A stretch of DNA of 37,449 nt from Parvibaculum sp. (lineage in GTDB: Bacteria; Pseudomonadota; Alphaproteobacteria; Parvibaculales; Parvibaculaceae): NCBI GenBank assembly GCA_019635955.1, contig JAHBYL010000027.1:1-37449 (forward strand), written 5' to 3'. Positions 16,507 to 27,782 of the stretch are shown one piece after another. A program made the translations under genes and the position numbers. A model generated the notes under the pieces. It was not told where the DNA came from. It made no database searches and worked only from the letters and a program-made list of their open reading frames with translations. The stretch's first letter is position 1; each line of letters begins with the position of its first letter.

Positions 16507-16524
16507 TTGGCTGGGGGACTAGGA
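16507..16524. repeat. attR: right 18-bp copy inside the intact tRNA-Gln gene
   Basis: TTGGCTGGGGGACTAGGA, identical to attL at 7400–7417. It covers the CCA end, the 3' acceptor strand and part of the T-stem of the tRNA gene. The element therefore restores a full tRNA at its right junction. Confidence 0.92.
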
Positions 16525-16581
16525 TTCGAACCTAGACTGGCGGAGTCAGAGTCCGCTGTCCTACCGTTAGACGATCCCCCA
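16508..16581 (-). tRNA. tRNA-Gln (anticodon CUG)
   Basis: The 74-base minus-strand sequence folds as a full cloverleaf. Its acceptor TGGGGGA pairs with TCCCCCA, followed by G and an encoded CCA. The anticodon stem GCGGA/TCCGC encloses CTCTGAC, giving anticodon CUG, which reads CAG glutamine codons. The T-arm is CTAGG TTCGAAT CCTAG. The U1–A72 pair and G73 are glutamine-type identity features. Its 3' end is the insertion site of the island. Confidence 0.97.
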
Positions 16582-16851
16582 ATGGCGTGCGGCAAATCCG
16601 TGGGTTTCCGCCGTTTCCGGCTCGACTCGCGGGCTGCCATGGCCTTGGTTGCGCGCGAAACTAGTCTCAGGGCTCTCATTCGTCAACTCCTTGAGGCGGT
16701 TGAAATATTCTCCCGTCCTTTACCCCGCGGCCCAGCCTGCTAGACTTCACTCAACTGAAAAAATTAGGGAATCCGGTGCGGAGCGCGGTCCAGTTGTCTG
16801 GGCCCGGCGTTTCCCGGGTCTGAAGAAGTGCACCAAGAAGGTGACGGCGGC

Positions 16852-18144
16852 ATGAGTCCCCCCACAGGGACGGCTGCCGCGGATCAAGGGCCGTCTGCGC
16901 GCCCGCCCTCGGCCGCCGGTCCGTCCGGTAGCAACGGAGGCGGCGAGGGCGAGCGTGAAGGCCCGGCGAAGAAGTCTCGCCGGCGCCGCCGCCGCGGCCG
17001 TCGCGGCAAGGGCGGCGACCGCGCCGCCGTTCAAACCCCGAAACAGCCCGCACCTCCGGCGAAAAGTCCGGCAAAGCCGCCGCCACCGCGCGCCGCGTCC
17101 GCCCAGCCCGACCAGCTCTATGCCGCGTTGGACCTCGGCACCAATAATTGCCGCCTTCTCGTCGCCCGCCGTGCGCCGGAGGGCTTCAAGGTTGTCGATG
17201 CCTATTCCCGCATTGTCCGCCTCGGCGAGGGTCTGGTGGGCAGCGGCGAACTCGGCGAGGCCGCAATGTCCCGTGCCATCGACGCCTTGAGGATCTGCGC
17301 CGACAAGATGAAGCGCCGGGGCGTCACCCGCGCGCGAACCATCGCCACCGCCGCCTGCCGCACTGCGGCGAATGGGACGGATTTCATTGCCCGCGTGAAG
17401 CGTGAAACCGGCCTCTCCCTCGAAATCGTCTCGACGGAAGACGAGGCACGTCTTGCTGTTGCCGGCTGCGCACCCCTGCTCGACAGCGAATGCGCCTCCG
17501 CTCTGGTATTCGACATCGGGGGCGGCTCGACGGAACTCATCTGGGTCCGCCTTGAAAACAAAGGGAACGGCAAATGCCGTCCTGTGATCGGCGACTGGAT
17601 TTCGCTTCCCTGCGGTGTCGTCACGCTCGCCGAACATCATGGCGGCGTCGATGTGCCCTCCGAAGTCTATGATCGCATGGTTGCCGAAGTGGCGGATCGC
17701 CTTGCGCCTTTCCTCGGCCGCCTGCGGGAGGAGCGCGACAATCATCGCCCATTCCACCTGCTCGGCACCTCCGGCACCGTCACGACGATTGCCGGCGTCC
17801 ATCTCGGCCTCGAGCGCTATGACCGCACGCGGGTCGATGGCATCTGGATTTCGCCCGCCGATGTTCACAGCGTCACCCGTTCGCTGCTTGCCATGGATTA
17901 TGCCGAGCGTGCCGCACATCCCTGTGTCGGGCAGGAGAGGGCGGATCTGGTGCTCGCAGGCTGCGCGATCTTCGAGGCGATTGCCGATGCCTGGCCGGCC
18001 GACCGCCTGCGCGTCGCAGACCGCGGCCTGCGCGAGGGCATTCTCATGTCGCTGATGGAAGCGGATGCGAGCAGGCGGCACCGCCGTCGCCGCCGCCGTA
18101 AACCGTCGCGCCGCACCGCGACTCGTCCAGAGGTTTCGGCATAA
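16852..18144 (+). CDS. ppx: Ppx/GppA family exopolyphosphatase or pppGpp phosphatase
   Basis: A 430-residue ASKHA-fold phosphatase that releases phosphate from polyphosphate or converts pppGpp to ppGpp. The catalytic domain begins near residue 88 with [16 protein letters not shown] (phosphate loop 1), then [13 protein letters not shown] (phosphate loop 2) and [11 protein letters not shown]. It lacks the long C-terminal HD part of full-length Ppx, like other short Ppx/GppA proteins. The N-terminal 85 residues are low-complexity, Pro/Gly/Ala-rich, with a run of Arg and Lys ([16 protein letters not shown]); the C-terminus is also Arg-rich. ATG 16852 was chosen for its AAGAAGGTG ribosome site; an in-frame GTG at 16828 is possible. 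Its stop shares one base with rlmE, so the two are translationally linked. Confidence 0.9.
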   Translation: MSPPTGTAAADQGPSARPPSAAGPSGSNGGGEGEREGPAKKSRRRRRRGRRGKGGDRAAVQTPKQPAPPAKSPAKPPPPRAASAQPDQLYAALDLGTNNCRLLVARRAPEGFKVVDAYSRIVRLGEGLVGSGELGEAAMSRAIDALRICADKMKRRGVTRARTIATAACRTAANGTDFIARVKRETGLSLEIVSTEDEARLAVAGCAPLLDSECASALVFDIGGGSTELIWVRLENKGNGKCRPVIGDWISLPCGVVTLAEHHGGVDVPSEVYDRMVAEVADRLAPFLGRLREERDNHRPFHLLGTSGTVTTIAGVHLGLERYDRTRVDGIWISPADVHSVTRSLLAMDYAERAAHPCVGQERADLVLAGCAIFEAIADAWPADRLRVADRGLREGILMSLMEADASRRHRRRRRRKPSRRTATRPEVSA

Positions 18145-18908
18145 TGGCGAAGGGACCGAAAAAGCCCGGCGGCAAGGGCACCACCAGCAAGAGCGCCATT
18201 GGCGGTAGCGCCCGCGCCATGAAGGTGCGCGTGAAGACCGCCCGCAAGCGCAGTAATTCCTCCGCCCGCTGGCTCGAGCGGCAGTTGAACGACCCTTACG
18301 TCCATGCCGCGAAGCGCGAGGGCCTGCGCTCCCGCGCGGCTTTCAAGCTGATGGAAATCGACGACCGCTATCATCTCCTGAAGCCCGGCGCCCGCGTGGT
18401 TGATCTCGGCTGCGCGCCAGGCGGCTGGTGCCAGGTCGCCGCCGCCCGCGTGAAATCCGCCGAGGCCTCATCGCGGGCAGGTCAGGTCATTGGCATCGAC
18501 TATCTGGAGACCGAGCCAGTGCCGGGCGCGATCATTCTCCAGATGGATTTCCTGGATGAGGGCGCGGATGACCGCGTGAAGGAGGCGCTGGGCGGCGAGG
18601 CCGACGTGGTTCTCTCCGACATGGCCGCCCCCACCACCGGCCACAAGCAGACCGATCATCTGCGCATCATGCACCTCTGCGAGGTCGCCGCGCAGTTCGC
18701 TGTCGAGGTTCTGGCGCCAGGCGGATCCTTTCTCGCCAAGGTCTTGCGCGGCGGAACGGAGAATGAGCTTCTCACGCTCCTCAAGCAGCACTTCAGCACC
18801 GTCCGCCATGTAAAGCCTGAAGCGAGCCGCGCCGATTCGGCGGAGATGTATGTGCTGGCTCAAGGCTTTAAGGGGCGTCGTGAAAGTGACGATGAAGAAC
18901 TCGCGTGA
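18144..18908 (+). CDS. rlmE: 23S rRNA (uridine-2552-2'-O)-methyltransferase RlmE
   Basis: This enzyme methylates the 2'-hydroxyl of U2552 in the ribosomal A-loop late in 50S assembly. The 254-residue protein has the SAM motif [16 protein letters not shown] and the K-D-K-E catalytic set in [22 protein letters not shown] and KPEASR. About 45 basic residues precede the usual start of the family ([15 protein letters not shown]…[12 protein letters not shown]), longer than the roughly 209-residue E. coli protein and common in alphaproteobacteria. It overlaps the ppx stop by one base (TAATG), showing coupled translation. About 110 bases separate it from guaB. Confidence 0.95.
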   Translation: MAKGPKKPGGKGTTSKSAIGGSARAMKVRVKTARKRSNSSARWLERQLNDPYVHAAKREGLRSRAAFKLMEIDDRYHLLKPGARVVDLGCAPGGWCQVAAARVKSAEASSRAGQVIGIDYLETEPVPGAIILQMDFLDEGADDRVKEALGGEADVVLSDMAAPTTGHKQTDHLRIMHLCEVAAQFAVEVLAPGGSFLAKVLRGGTENELLTLLKQHFSTVRHVKPEASRADSAEMYVLAQGFKGRRESDDEELA

Positions 18909-18984
18909 ATATTTCGCGGTTGCATCATCGCGCTCTTTGCATTCCCGCATATAGGTGTTAAAAGCCAGCGCCAACACACGATAG

Positions 18985-20484
<1,500 letters not shown>

Positions 20485-20512
20485 TCGCGCGTCGCGATCC
20501 GGGTGACGTGAA

Positions 20513-21796
20513 ATGACACCCGGCGCACGTCTGCAATCCGCCATCGAGATCCTCGACGAGATATTCAAGACTGCCCGCCCGGCGGATCGCGTCTTTGATT
20601 CATGGTCGCGTTCGAGCCGCTTTGCTGGCTCGAAGGACCGCGCCGCCGTCAGCGAGATCCTCTTTGCTGTGCTCCGTCGCCGCGCCGAACTCGCCACCGC
20701 CTGCGGCAGCGATGACGCACGCCTTCTCGCGCTCGCCGCGCTCCTCCTGCTCGATGGAAAGCCGCTTGCGGAAATCGAAGCCCTTGCCGATGGCGGCCGT
20801 CACGCGCCCGCGCCGCTGGTGGAGGAGGAGCGGGTAGCGCTCGAAGCGGCCGCTCTGCCCGGCGCCGACGCGCTGCCTCATATCCGCCTCAACTATCCAG
20901 AGTTCCTTCAGTCCGAATTCGAGCGCGCCTTCGGTCCCCGGCTGGAGGTCGAAATGACCGGGATGCTCGAACGTGCGCCGACGGACCTCCGCGTCAACAC
21001 GCTGAAATCCTCCCGCGACAAGGCGCTGGCGGCGCTCGCCGAAGCGGGCATAACGGCGGAGCCCTGTGCACATTCGCCTTGGGGCCTTCGCCTTCTCACT
21101 CGCGCAAATCTCCCCGGTCTCGCGCTCTACCGCGAAGGCGCCGTCGAAATTCAGGATGAAGGCTCACAGCTTGCCTGCCTGTTGAGCGGTGCAAAGCCGG
21201 GCGACCAGGTGGTCGATCTCTGCGCCGGGGGCGGCGGCAAGTCGCTCGCTCTCGCCGCCATGATGGGCAATCGCGGCCAGATTTACGCCTGCGATATCGA
21301 TGGTCGCCGCCTCGCCGGGCTCGTCCCTCGCGCCGAGCGCGCCGGCATCCGCAATCTTCAGACGCGTATTCTCGGCCCCGCCCGGCCCGGCGAGGCCGAC
21401 CCCGATCTTGCGGCGCTCGAAGCCCGCGCCGATCTCGTGTTCGTCGATGCACCCTGCAGCGGTTCAGGCGCTTGGCGCCGCAGCCCGGACGCGCGCTGGC
21501 GGCTGACGCCGGAGATGCTGGCCGGCTACCGCGCCGCGCAGGACGAAGTGCTGACGCGCGGCGCCGGTCTCGTCCGCCCGGGCGGCGCGCTGGTCTATGT
21601 CACCTGCTCACTGCTCCCGTCCGAGAATGAAGATCGGATTGCCGCTTTTCTCGCCGCCCGGCCGGGATTCTCGAGCGGACCGCTGGCACTCCCCGGCCTG
21701 CCGGAAGCCGCAGGCCCGGGCCTTCGCCTCAGCCCCGCATCGAGCGGCACCGACGGCTTTTTCATCGCTCTTTTGCGCCGCGAGGCTGGCCGATGA
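20513..21796 (+). CDS. rsmB: RsmB-type rRNA (cytosine-C5) methyltransferase
   Basis: A 427-residue SAM-dependent RNA methyltransferase of the RsmB/NOP2 group, which in E. coli methylates C967 of 16S rRNA. The N-terminal 130 residues look like the NusB-like RNA-binding domain (LQSAIEILDEIFKTARPADR). The catalytic part has VVDLCAGGGGKSLALA for SAM and two cysteines, C315 in DAPCSGSG and C365 in TCSLLPSEN, that perform the covalent catalysis. It lies 28 bases after guaB; a small palindrome GATCGCG CGT CGCGATC in that gap has no T-run. The exact target base is inferred from the family. Confidence 0.9.
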   Translation: MTPGARLQSAIEILDEIFKTARPADRVFDSWSRSSRFAGSKDRAAVSEILFAVLRRRAELATACGSDDARLLALAALLLLDGKPLAEIEALADGGRHAPAPLVEEERVALEAAALPGADALPHIRLNYPEFLQSEFERAFGPRLEVEMTGMLERAPTDLRVNTLKSSRDKALAALAEAGITAEPCAHSPWGLRLLTRANLPGLALYREGAVEIQDEGSQLACLLSGAKPGDQVVDLCAGGGGKSLALAAMMGNRGQIYACDIDGRRLAGLVPRAERAGIRNLQTRILGPARPGEADPDLAALEARADLVFVDAPCSGSGAWRRSPDARWRLTPEMLAGYRAAQDEVLTRGAGLVRPGGALVYVTCSLLPSENEDRIAAFLAARPGFSSGPLALPGLPEAAGPGLRLSPASSGTDGFFIALLRREAGR

Positions 21797-21873
21797 TGCA
21801 CTGCGGCAACAGGCTTGACGGGTCCGGGGAAGGATGGTCTATCGGACTTTCACCCTCCGACGGGCCTGGATGG

Positions 21874-22374
21874 ATGGCGGCCTTGATTTCCCGGAAAATT
21901 TGTCTTTCTGCCTTTCTTGCCGCGGCTCTGGTACTCGCCGTGCTGACCGCACCGGCGGGCGCCGCAAATGTGGACGAGCGCTCCCAGCGCGCCTCTGTGT
22001 CGCTTGCGGCCCGTGCTGCCTCTGCTTTTGGCGAGGGCGATTACACCGCCGCGCAACGCTTCTACGAAATGGCCATCGTGGCGGACCCGGCAAACTTCGC
22101 CGCCTTCACCGGACTTGGCGATACCCATAGCGCCCGCAAACAGCTCAATTTCGCCCGCAAGTATTATCTGATTGCCCTGGCGATCGAGCCGTCCGATCCG
22201 CGGGCGCTGTCCCGCCTTGCGCATCTCGACGTCGATGCGGGAAACCGCGAGTCCGCCCTCGAAGGCCTGCGCAAGCTGCGCGCCCATTGCGCGGGCTGCG
22301 CTGAAACGCAGGAACTCTCCCATGCGCTCGGCCTCGGCCCGAACGAGACTATTTCTCCCTCAACCGATCCGTGA
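21874..22374 (+). CDS. Exported tetratricopeptide-repeat protein
   Basis: A small 166-residue periplasmic or secreted protein. The start at ATG 21874 gives a clean Sec signal ([25 protein letters not shown], cut before AN), so it is preferred over ATG 21793, which overlaps the rsmB stop as ATGA but would put 27 polar residues before the signal. The mature protein is a set of about three TPR helical pairs ([62 protein letters not shown]), ending with a CxxC pair in [11 protein letters not shown] proteins act as assembly platforms; the partner is unknown. It is tucked between rsmB and guaA, seven bases before the guaA start. Confidence 0.8.
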   Translation: MAALISRKICLSAFLAAALVLAVLTAPAGAANVDERSQRASVSLAARAASAFGEGDYTAAQRFYEMAIVADPANFAAFTGLGDTHSARKQLNFARKYYLIALAIEPSDPRALSRLAHLDVDAGNRESALEGLRKLRAHCAGCAETQELSHALGLGPNETISPSTDP

Positions 22375-22381
22375 ACGGAAC

Positions 22382-23932
22382 ATGACCGAAGACCGTATTC
22401 TTATTATCGATTTCGGCAGCCAGGTAACGCAGCTCATCGCGCGCCGTGTCCGCGAAAGCGGGGTCTATTGCGAAATCGTCCCCTTCAACAAGGTAGACGA
22501 AATCTGGGAAAGCTTCGGCGCAAAGGGCGTCATCCTCTCCGGCAGCCCGTCCAGCGTAAGCCGCGAGAACAGCCCGCGCGCCCCGCAATATGTCTTCGAG
22601 GCGGGCCTCCCTGTACTCGGCATCTGTTATGGCCAGCAGACCATGACGCTGCAACTTGGGGGCAAGGTCGAGGGGGGCGACGAGCGCGAATTCGGCCGCG
22701 CCGTGATCGAGGTGAAGGAAGACACGCCGCTCCTTGATGGCATCGCTCAGCAGGGCGGTACGGAGCCAGTCTGGATGAGCCACGGCGACCGCGTCGTTGC
22801 CATCGCTCCGGGCTTCAAGGTCGTGGCGCAAAGCCGCGGCGCGCCCTTCGCCGTCATCGCGGATGAAGAACGCCGCTTCTATGGCGTTCAGTTCCACCCC
22901 GAAGTGGTGCACACGCCGCGCGGCCGCGACATGCTGTGGAACTTCACGCATCGCATCTGCGGCTGCAAGGGCGACTGGACCATGGCCGCCTTCCGCGAAA
23001 CGGAAATCGCGAAGGTTCGGCAGCAAGTCGGCAAGGGCAGGGTGATCTGCGGTCTGTCGGGCGGCGTCGATTCATCCGTCGTCGCGGTGCTGCTGCACGA
23101 GGCGATCGGCGATCAGCTTCAATGCGTTTTTGTCGACACGGGCATGATGCGTGCGGGCGAGGCCGAGCAGGTCGTTTCGCTTTTCCGCGATCACTACAAC
23201 ATCCCGCTCGTCGCGGTCGATGCGAGCGACCTCTTCCTCGGCAAGCTTGACGGCGTGACCGATCCCGAGCAGAAGCGCAAGATCATCGGCGCGACCTTCA
23301 TCGACGTCTTCGAGGCGGAAGCGAAAAATGTGGGCGGCGCCGACTTCCTTGCGCAGGGCACGCTCTATCCGGACGTTATCGAAAGCGTCTCCTTCGCGGG
23401 CGGTCCTTCCGTCACCATCAAGAGCCATCACAATGTCGGCGGCCTGCCCGAGCGCATGAACATGAAGCTCGTGGAGCCGCTCCGCGAACTCTTCAAGGAC
23501 GAGGTGCGTGTGCTTGGCCGTGAGCTCGGCCTGCCGGAACAGTTTGTCGGCCGTCACCCCTTCCCGGGACCGGGCCTCGCCATCCGCGTGCCCGGCGAGA
23601 TCACGCGCGAGAAGCTCGAAATTCTCCGCAAAGCGGATACGATCTATCTCGAGGAAATCCGCACGGCAGGCCTCTATGACGAAATCTGGCAGGCTTTTGC
23701 CGTGCTGCTCCCCGTTCGGACGGTCGGTGTCATGGGTGACGAGCGCACTTACGATTATGTCTGTGCGCTCCGCGCCGTGACCTCGCTCGACGGCATGACC
23801 GCCGACTACTACCCCTTCACCCACGAGTTTCTCGGCCACGTTTCCACGAGGATCATCAACGAAGTCCGCGGCATCAACCGTGTCGTTTATGACGTAACTT
23901 CGAAGCCGCCGGGAACGATTGAGTGGGAATGA
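22382..23932 (+). CDS. guaA: GMP synthase (glutamine-hydrolysing)
   Basis: This enzyme aminates XMP to GMP with ATP and ammonia from glutamine, completing guanine nucleotide synthesis begun by GuaB. The 516-residue chain has the class I glutaminase domain first, with C82 in GICYGQQTM and the His/Glu pair in QFHPEVVHT, then the PP-loop ATP-binding SGGVDSS (226–232), and the C-terminal dimerisation part ending IEWE. ATG 22382 was chosen over longer upstream frames because family conservation starts at [14 protein letters not shown]. The last 59 bases overlap the convergent SDR gene on the minus strand. Confidence 0.97.
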   Translation: MTEDRILIIDFGSQVTQLIARRVRESGVYCEIVPFNKVDEIWESFGAKGVILSGSPSSVSRENSPRAPQYVFEAGLPVLGICYGQQTMTLQLGGKVEGGDEREFGRAVIEVKEDTPLLDGIAQQGGTEPVWMSHGDRVVAIAPGFKVVAQSRGAPFAVIADEERRFYGVQFHPEVVHTPRGRDMLWNFTHRICGCKGDWTMAAFRETEIAKVRQQVGKGRVICGLSGGVDSSVVAVLLHEAIGDQLQCVFVDTGMMRAGEAEQVVSLFRDHYNIPLVAVDASDLFLGKLDGVTDPEQKRKIIGATFIDVFEAEAKNVGGADFLAQGTLYPDVIESVSFAGGPSVTIKSHHNVGGLPERMNMKLVEPLRELFKDEVRVLGRELGLPEQFVGRHPFPGPGLAIRVPGEITREKLEILRKADTIYLEEIRTAGLYDEIWQAFAVLLPVRTVGVMGDERTYDYVCALRAVTSLDGMTADYYPFTHEFLGHVSTRIINEVRGINRVVYDVTSKPPGTIEWE

Positions 23933-24944
23933 GCTTCCGGACGGCCGACTTCTTCCGGCGGCTCATCGCGACTAGGCCAATGGCTGCGGCGACAACGCCG
24001 AGTGTCGCATAAGGGTGAATGCGGGCCGATGCGGCGATGCTCGTCCGCCGGATCGGCGTTTTCTGCTCGCCAAGTTCCCGCCCGCCATCGCCGGGCTCGT
24101 GAAGCGCCGAATTGTTGCGCTTGGGCTGGCTCTCGTCCCGTGCCGTCTTGTAGAAACTCCAGGCAAAGACCCGGTCCGCCAGTGACGGGAGAAGCCCTGC
24201 AAATGTCGTCATGGCAAGCCCCGACCCGCCGACGGTGATGTCGCGCGTCGGCGTTTGCGCGCAATGGAGCACCGCCTTGGCGACGAGCTCCGGATGGTAG
24301 ACCGGCGGCGGCACCTTTGACGCCACATCCATATAATTCTTCGCGTGGTCGCCGAACGGCGTATGCATGCCGCTCGGCTTGATCAGCGACACCGAAACCG
24401 GCGCTTTCTCATGCAGAAGCTCAAGCCGCAGGGAGTCTGTGAAGCCCTTCACAGCATGCTTCGACGCCGTATAGGCGCTGAGGATGGGGGCGGGCATTTC
24501 CGAGCTGATCGATCCGATATTGATAAGCGCGCCGCCATTCGCCTTCAGGTGGCGCAGCGCCTCAAGGGAGCCATGCACCACGCCCCAATAATTCGTCTGG
24601 AAAATGCGGTGATGATCCTCGTCAGAGGTTTCTTCGAGCCGCGCATAAATGCCGACGCCTGCGTTGTTCACCCAGGTGTCGAAGCCGCCATGCCTGTCGA
24701 TTACGGTGTTGACCACGTTGCGCACCTGCGCCCGGTCGCCCACATCCGCAACCACGAAATCCGCATCGCCGCCTTCCTGCCGGATCTCGTCGCAAATCTG
24801 CTGCAGTGCTTCTTCGTTGCGCGACACGAGAATGACATTGGCGCCGGCGCGCGCTGCGCGCCTTGCGGTGGTGAGGCCAATGCCGGAACTCGCCCCTGTG
24901 ATGACGATCGTCTGTTCCGGGAGGCGCTTCAGCTTCGGTCTCAT
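23874..24944 (-). CDS. Short-chain dehydrogenase/reductase with C-terminal membrane helix
   Basis: A 356-residue NAD(P)-dependent oxidoreductase. The Rossmann motif TGASSGIG, the structural NNAG, and the catalytic Ser (SISSE) and Tyr-x-x-x-Lys (YTASK) are all present in classical order within the first 200 residues. The C-terminal 120 residues are an extension: a charged linker, then one hydrophobic helix ([15 protein letters not shown]) followed by basic residues, so the enzyme is probably anchored to the inner membrane. The start at 24944 follows GGAGAAAT. The last codons overlap the guaA 3' end by 59 bases. Substrate is unknown. Confidence 0.88.
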   Translation of the reverse strand: MRPKLKRLPEQTIVITGASSGIGLTTARRAARAGANVILVSRNEEALQQICDEIRQEGGDADFVVADVGDRAQVRNVVNTVIDRHGGFDTWVNNAGVGIYARLEETSDEDHHRIFQTNYWGVVHGSLEALRHLKANGGALINIGSISSEMPAPILSAYTASKHAVKGFTDSLRLELLHEKAPVSVSLIKPSGMHTPFGDHAKNYMDVASKVPPPVYHPELVAKAVLHCAQTPTRDITVGGSGLAMTTFAGLLPSLADRVFAWSFYKTARDESQPKRNNSALHEPGDGGRELGEQKTPIRRTSIAASARIHPYATLGVVAAAIGLVAMSRRKKSAVRKLIPTQSFPAASKLRHKRHG

Positions 24945-25039
24945 GTCATTTCTCCTTTTCTTGTGCCGTGAGTCTCCTTTCGTGAACCGTGAAATTGCTT
25001 CTCTGTTCCCGAAAATCGGCCGCTCGACGCCGATAAGCG

Positions 25040-25076
25040 GGTGAAACGGAAAACGGCGGGGAAGTTCCCCGCCGTT
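25040..25076 (-). terminator. Terminator after ilvD
   Basis: A perfect 12-bp stem, AACGGCGGGGAA (25052–25063) with TTCCCCGCCGTT (25065–25076), lies 34 bases past the ilvD stop. Read on the minus strand it is followed by a T-rich tract, TTCCGTTTC. It is oriented to end the ilvD transcript before the SDR gene. Confidence 0.75.
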
Positions 25077-25109
25077 CCATACATCTGCTGATGCTTGCCG
25101 AGGCTCCGC

Positions 25110-26972
25110 TCAGTGCAGCCCGGCCGCCTTGTCGATGGCGTCCTTGTCGCGCACGGCGCCTTTGGCGGCACTGGTCACGAAGGCGGCATAGGTCTTGAGC
25201 GCGGTGGAGATGGAGCGCTTGCGCGGCTTTGCCGGCTTCCAGCCCTTTTCATCCTGCTCGGCTCGGCGCGCGGCGAGTTCCTCGTCGCTCACCTTCAGTT
25301 GTATGCTGCGCCCCGGCACGTCGATGGCGATCATGTCGCCCTCGCGCACAAGCCCGATCGCGCCGCCTTCCGCCGCTTCCGGCGAGGCATGGCCGATCGA
25401 AAGACCCGACGTGCCGCCCGAGAAACGCCCGTCGGTCACAAGCGCGCATTTCGCGCCGAGGCCCTTGGACTTGAGGTAGGAGGTTGGGTAGAGCATTTCC
25501 TGCATGCCCGGCCCACCGCGCGGCCCCTCATAGCGGATGACGACGACATCGCCCGCCTTCACGCGATTGGTCAGGATCGCGCTCACCGCATCGTCCTGGC
25601 TCTCGAAAACGCGCGCCGGGCCTTCGAACTGGAGAATGCTCTCGTCGACACCCGCCGTCTTCACGATGCAGCCATCGAGCGCGATATTGCCGTAAAGTAC
25701 GGCAAGCCCGCCATCCTTCGAGAAGGCGTCCTCAACGCTGCGGATCACACCGCCCTTGCGGTCGAGGTCGAGGCTTTCCCATTTACGGTTCTGGCTGAAG
25801 GCCGTCTGCGTCGGCACACCGCCAGGTGCCGCCAGGAAAAGCTCCTTCGCGAGGTCGCTCGCCGTGCTCCGCTTGATGTCCCATTCGTTGAGCGCGTCGC
25901 CAAGCGTGGGCGCATGAACCGTGGGCAGGCCGGCATGGAGCAGCCCGCCGCGGTCAAGTTCACCAAGGATCGACATGATGCCGCCTGCGCGATGCACGTC
26001 TTCCATGTGCACATCGGCCTTCGACGGCGCGACCTTGCACAGCACCGGCACGCGGCGCGATAGCCGGTCGATATCGGCCATGGTGAAGTCGATCCCGCCT
26101 TCATGCGCCGCCGCAAGAATGTGCAGCACCGTGTTGGTCGAGCCGCCCATGGCGATGTCGAGCGACATTGCGTTTTCGAAGGCTTCCTTGGAGGCGATGT
26201 TGCGCGGCAGCACGGACTGGTCGTCCTGCTCGTAATAGCGCTTCGCGAGCCCGACGATCCGCCGGCCCGCCTCCAGGAAGAGCGCCTCGCGCGCTGCATG
26301 GGTCGCGAGTGTCGAACCATTGCCCGGCAGGCTGAGGCCGAGCGCTTCGGTCAGGCAGTTCATTGAGTTCGCCGTGAACATGCCCGAGCACGAGCCGCAG
26401 GTCGGGCAGGCCGAGCGCTCGATCGTCTTCACTTCCTCATCGGTGTAGGACTCGTCCGCCGCCGCGACCATCGCATCCACGAGGTCGAGCGCCTTCGTCT
26501 CATCGCGCAGCACCACCTTGCCGGCTTCCATCGGTCCGCCGGACACGAAGATCGCAGGGATGTTGAGCCGCATTGCCGCGTTCAGCATGCCAGGGGTGAT
26601 CTTGTCGCAATTCGAGATGCAGACCATGGCGTCGGCGCAATGCGCGTTGACCATGTATTCCACGCTGTCGGCGATGATCTCGCGCGAGGGCAGGGAATAG
26701 AGCATGCCGTCGTGTCCCATCGCGATGCCGTCATCGACGGCGATCGTGTTGAACTCCTTGGCCACACCACCCGCTGTTTCGATTTCCCGGGCGACAAGCT
26801 GGCCGAGGTCCTTGAGATGTACATGACCGGGCACAAACTGAGTGAAGGAATTTACCACGGCGATGATCGGCTTCCCGAAATCGCTGTCTTTCATTCCCGT
26901 GGCGCGCCACAAGCCGCGGGCGCCGGCCATGTTGCGGCCATGCGTCGTTGTGCGTGAGCGGTAGCTGCCCAT
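25110..26972 (-). CDS. ilvD: Dihydroxy-acid dehydratase
   Basis: An iron–sulfur enzyme that dehydrates dihydroxy acids to the keto acid precursors of valine and isoleucine. The 620-residue length and residue numbering match the E. coli enzyme closely: C122, D123 and the likely carbamylated K124 (SNCDKITPG) and C195 ([11 protein letters not shown]) are all present, as is [11 protein letters not shown] near the C-terminus. The start at 26972 ([15 protein letters not shown]) is the family start and has AAGGACGAG before it. It is monocistronic, with a terminator behind it. Confidence 0.97.
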   Translation of the reverse strand: MGSYRSRTTTHGRNMAGARGLWRATGMKDSDFGKPIIAVVNSFTQFVPGHVHLKDLGQLVAREIETAGGVAKEFNTIAVDDGIAMGHDGMLYSLPSREIIADSVEYMVNAHCADAMVCISNCDKITPGMLNAAMRLNIPAIFVSGGPMEAGKVVLRDETKALDLVDAMVAAADESYTDEEVKTIERSACPTCGSCSGMFTANSMNCLTEALGLSLPGNGSTLATHAAREALFLEAGRRIVGLAKRYYEQDDQSVLPRNIASKEAFENAMSLDIAMGGSTNTVLHILAAAHEGGIDFTMADIDRLSRRVPVLCKVAPSKADVHMEDVHRAGGIMSILGELDRGGLLHAGLPTVHAPTLGDALNEWDIKRSTASDLAKELFLAAPGGVPTQTAFSQNRKWESLDLDRKGGVIRSVEDAFSKDGGLAVLYGNIALDGCIVKTAGVDESILQFEGPARVFESQDDAVSAILTNRVKAGDVVVIRYEGPRGGPGMQEMLYPTSYLKSKGLGAKCALVTDGRFSGGTSGLSIGHASPEAAEGGAIGLVREGDMIAIDVPGRSIQLKVSDEELAARRAEQDEKGWKPAKPRKRSISTALKTYAAFVTSAAKGAVRDKDAIDKAAGLH

Positions 26973-27233
26973 AATTTCTCGTCCTTCAAGTCAGTGTTGC
27001 TCGATCCGCGGATCGGAATCCGGAGAATAATCTCTCCCGCGCGTCGCGTCGAATATTCATGAAGGACATAGAGTGGCAAGCCGCTTGATTGAAGGGGGGG
27101 TGTTGCCCCCACGCGCCGTCCGGTTAATCGCATGGCTTCGGGGAATTCGCTTTGACTTGCTTCATATAGATTGATATCAACCTTTTTTATCTCGCGCCGA
27201 TGCCGGTTAAGCGGCCCGTTAACGGAGAACCAG
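26973..27233. other. Divergent gap upstream of ilvD and the START-like gene
   Basis: This 261-base gap probably holds both promoters. Visible elements: TTGACT at 27152–27157 and the exact palindrome TTGATATCAA at 27171–27180 on the plus side, a GGGGG TGTTG CCCCC stem (27096–27110), and a minus-strand open frame of 24 codons (27060 down to 26986) ending just before the ilvD ribosome site. That frame is not enriched in Leu, Ile or Val codons, so it does not look like a classical attenuator peptide. Confidence 0.4.
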
Positions 27234-27782
27234 GTGCTGAAATTCTTTCTCTATGCGGGCGTCGTGCTCGTTCTGATCGCCATTGCGCTGCTGGTGCTTG
27301 CCAGCCGGAAACCCGAGCACTTCCGCATCGAGCGCAGCGCGCTCATCGATGCCCCGCCCGAGCACATCTATCCGCTGGTCGAGGATTTCCGCCTCTGGCC
27401 CCGCTGGTCGTCCTACGAGACGCGCGATCCTGAAATGGCCCGCATCTATAGCGGCGCGGAAAAGGGGCCGGGCGCCATCTATGCATGGGATGGCAATCGC
27501 AGCATCGGCAGCGGCAGCATGGAAATCCTGGAGGCAGACGCGCCCTCGCGCCTCGTCATCGCGCTCCATTTCCGCACGCCGATGCAGGCAGACCACACGG
27601 GTATCTTCACTTTCGTCCCGGAGGGCGATGCCACCCGCGTCACCTGGGCAATGGAAGGTAAATCCGGCCTCTTCGCCAGGGTGATTGAGCTCTTCTTCGA
27701 CGTGGACAAGATGGTTGGTGCCGATTTCGAGGCCGGTCTCGCAGCGCTAAAGGCCGAAGCCGAGAGAGGAGCTGAGCAATGA
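27234..27782 (+). CDS. Membrane-anchored SRPBCC (START-like) protein
   Basis: A 182-residue protein with a single N-terminal membrane helix (FFLYAGVVLVLIAIALLVLA) followed by a polyketide-cyclase/START-like hydrophobic-pocket domain (FRIERSALIDAPPEHIYPLVEDF…WSSYETRDPEM…WAMEGKSGLFARV), the usual layout of SRPBCC proteins that bind lipids or other hydrophobic ligands. GTG 27234 was chosen because GGAGAACCAG precedes it; the ATG at 27171 would add a basic stretch before the helix. It overlaps the following gene by four bases (ATGA), so the two are co-translated. No catalytic function can be assigned. Confidence 0.82.
   Translation: MLKFFLYAGVVLVLIAIALLVLASRKPEHFRIERSALIDAPPEHIYPLVEDFRLWPRWSSYETRDPEMARIYSGAEKGPGAIYAWDGNRSIGSGSMEILEADAPSRLVIALHFRTPMQADHTGIFTFVPEGDATRVTWAMEGKSGLFARVIELFFDVDKMVGADFEAGLAALKAEAERGAEQ

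Larger units (their letters stand above)
7400..16524. mobile_element. Integrated mobilisable island in tRNA-Gln carrying a Type IIL restriction-modification gene
   Basis: A 9.1-kb element is bounded by an exact 18-bp direct repeat that matches the 3' end of the tRNA-Gln gene. A tyrosine recombinase gene lies next to the intact tRNA copy, the standard layout for tRNA-targeting islands. Inside are a membrane protein of unknown function, an MmeI-like restriction-modification enzyme, a 105-residue orphan, a RepA-like helicase, a MobV-like relaxase and the integrase. No conjugation (type IV secretion) genes, phage structural genes or recognisable excisionase are present, so any transfer would depend on a helper. 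The left cargo gene is markedly AT-rich compared with its surroundings. Boundaries are seen in the sequence; mobility and replication are inferred. Confidence 0.92.

Noticed and set aside
26986-27060. Minus-strand 24-codon frame before ilvD as an attenuator leader peptide
   Set aside because: It lacks runs of Leu, Ile or Val codons and has no clear terminator/anti-terminator pair behind it.
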